From: Neohoeflea coraliihabitans
Lineage (GTDB): Bacteria > Pseudomonadota > Alphaproteobacteria > Rhizobiales > Rhizobiaceae
DNA length: 64,000 nucleotides
Assembly (NCBI RefSeq): GCF_019334345.1
Contig: NZ_JAHWQX010000004.1
Span: 248,001-312,000 of the forward strand
Direction of reading: 5' to 3'
The notes below the pieces were generated by a model. The model did no database searches and was not told where the DNA came from. It was given only the letters and a program-made list of their open reading frames with translations. The position numbers were made by a program, and so were the translations under genes. Position 1 is the first letter of the stretch, and every line of letters begins with the position of its first letter. Shown here one piece after another: positions 62,825-64,000 of the stretch.

Positions 62825-63694
62825 TCAGGACGCGCTCTGCGGCGCCAGTGCGCGGTAGAAGGAGGGGGTGAGACCGGCCGCAGCGCGCGCCAGATCGTTG
62901 AAGGGCGGCTTGGTGCCGCCGCGAAAATTGGCCCTGACCAGATCCTGGAACGTGGCGGCCGGATCGCGTTTCTCGCGCACACAGAGAAAGCGGAACCACT
63001 TGGCACCGATCGCCACATGTTTCTTTTCGTCCTCATAGATAATGTCCAGAACGGCGGCGCTGGCGTCGTCACCGGCGGCACGCATCGCCCGCCGCATCGA
63101 TGGTGTGACGTCAAGACCGCGCGCTTCCAGGATCAGTGGCACCACGGCCAGCCGCGCCAGCATCGAGTTGCGCGTATCATGCGCCGCCTGCCAAAGACCG
63201 TCATGTGCTGGCAAGTCGCCGTAATCACCGCCGAGCGCCTGCAAACGGCCGCGCACCAGGCGAAAATGCTTGGCTTCCTCGAACGCCACCTGCATCCAGC
63301 CATCAAAGAACGAGCGCGGCATCTCGTGAGTGGCAAACCGCCCGGCGATGTCGAGCGCCAGGTCGACGGCATTCAGTTCGATATGCGCAATGGCATGCAA
63401 CAAGGCCAGCCGGCCCTGCTGCGAGACCAGTGACCGCCGCCGCACCTGGGTGGGCGGGACAAGCTCGGGCCTGTCCGGACGTCCGGGGCGATCGGGCATC
63501 GGACGGTCGCCGGGCGTGCGCAGCGACAATGTGCGCTGGCTCCAGCGCCGGTACAGGGCCTGGGTGCGTTCCGCCTTCTGCTCGGGATCGCGCGTCGCAA
63601 TGGCCGCCGCCGCTCCGTCCCGCAACGAGCGCATGTCGTACCGCTCCATTGACGAGGCATCGCGGGCGGATTCTGGATTCGAAGCCGCCGTCAC
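62825..63694 (-). CDS. DUF455 ferritin-like protein
   Basis: A 289-residue protein of the DUF455 family, a ferritin-like four-helix bundle with di-metal ligands. Candidate ligands appear in HIELNAVDLALD, FEEAKHFRL and EDEKKHVAIG. Its start GTG at 63694 overlaps the Bcp stop as GTGA, so it is coupled to the peroxiredoxin gene. DUF455 has no firmly known reaction; an oxidation role near a peroxide-removing enzyme is plausible but inferred. Confidence 0.82.
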   Translation of the reverse strand: MTAASNPESARDASSMERYDMRSLRDGAAAAIATRDPEQKAERTQALYRRWSQRTLSLRTPGDRPMPDRPGRPDRPELVPPTQVRRRSLVSQQGRLALLHAIAHIELNAVDLALDIAGRFATHEMPRSFFDGWMQVAFEEAKHFRLVRGRLQALGGDYGDLPAHDGLWQAAHDTRNSMLARLAVVPLILEARGLDVTPSMRRAMRAAGDDASAAVLDIIYEDEKKHVAIGAKWFRFLCVREKRDPAATFQDLVRANFRGGTKPPFNDLARAAAGLTPSFYRALAPQSAS

Positions 63695-64000
63695 AGGGTT
63701 TTCGCTGCGGCCAGCACCTCGGCGGCATGATCCTTGACCTTCACCTTCGGCCAGATCTTCTGGATGGTTCCGTCTGCGTCGATCAGCAGCGTGGTGCGCT
63801 CGACGCCCATATATTTGCGTCCATACATGCTTTTTTCCTTCCACACTCCATAGGCTTCGAGCGTGGATTTTTCCTCATCCGAGGCGAGAATGACCCCCAG
63901 ATTATGCTTGGCGATGAACTTGTCGTGCTTTTTCACCGGATCTGGCGACATGCCGATAACCACCGTGTTGGCGGCGGCAAAGTCGGGAGCCAGCGCCGTG
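63691..64000 (-). CDS. bcp: Peroxiredoxin Bcp/PrxQ, N-terminus outside the window
   Basis: Thiol peroxidase of the BCP/PrxQ group. About 100 C-terminal residues are visible, from TALAPDFAAANTVVIGMSPD through KKHDKFIAKHNLGVILASDE and GVWKEKSMYGRKYMGVERTT to the end. The peroxidatic cysteine lies in the missing N-terminal half. It is coupled to the DUF455 gene. Confidence 0.9.
   Translation of the reverse strand, partial: TALAPDFAAANTVVIGMSPDPVKKHDKFIAKHNLGVILASDEEKSTLEAYGVWKEKSMYGRKYMGVERTTLLIDADGTIQKIWPKVKVKDHAAEVLAAAKTL

Overview
The window reads as a chromosome segment of a GC-rich alphaproteobacterium, most likely of the Hyphomicrobiales (Rhizobiales). Pointers are a type-2 (short) ArgC, the F1-ATPase inhibitor zeta (DUF1476), a split purS/purQ/purL set, a long B12-dependent ribonucleotide reductase, a HisKA_2 histidine kinase and CoxD/CoxE/XdhC genes. 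The species is an inference; no rRNA is present. Both ends cut genes: heme A synthase at the left and a Bcp peroxiredoxin at the right.

Layout. 1-12.7 kb is mostly housekeeping: heme A synthase, YrhK, argC, agmatinase, an acyltransferase, PaiB, rplM-rpsI, a thioesterase/crotonase divergent pair, VOC, CoA-binding protein, O-acetylhomoserine sulfhydrylase and an orphan Cache histidine kinase. 12.9-20.3 kb is an accessory/defence region: a RES-Xre toxin-antitoxin pair with a strong operator-like dyad, a repeat-rich low-information stretch, a relic of an FtsH-like protease, then a complete type II CBASS operon (capV phospholipase, DncV-like CD-NTase, Cap2 E1/E2, Cap3 JAMM protease) on the minus strand. 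20.3-28.2 kb: nrdJ, Nudix, xanthine phosphoribosyltransferase, universal stress protein, a CinA-type protein and tRNA-Leu(TAA). 28.2-33.4 kb: a livKHMGF branched-chain amino-acid (or related) ABC operon. 33.4-37.5 kb: TrkH, threonine dehydratase, Bcr/CflA exporter.

37.7-49.8 kb holds de novo purine genes (purL, purQ, purS, purC, purB) mixed with grxD-bolA, a flavin monooxygenase, a lipase-like protein, ATPase zeta, an HpcH aldolase and small envelope proteins. 49.9-53.5 kb has membrane and secreted proteins, a P1 peptidase and an orphan periplasmic binding protein. 53.7-59.3 kb is a molybdenum-hydroxylase maturation cluster (flavin reductase, CoxD-like MoxR ATPase, CoxE-like VWA protein, XdhC split into two coupled ORFs), whose second ORF is a three-domain fusion. 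59.4-64 kb: DEAD-box helicase, M23 peptidase, DUF455 ferritin-like protein and Bcp.

The most exciting system is the CBASS operon. By family knowledge the CD-NTase makes a cyclic dinucleotide on phage infection, Cap2 primes it by conjugating its C-terminal glycine, Cap3 reverses this, and CapV degrades membrane phospholipid. The gene set is known; the local details (UUCG hairpin in the leader, GAGACA repeats in the promoter region, the cap2 ribosome-binding site written inside the CD-NTase tail, and the FtsH-like relic at the edge) are worth testing.
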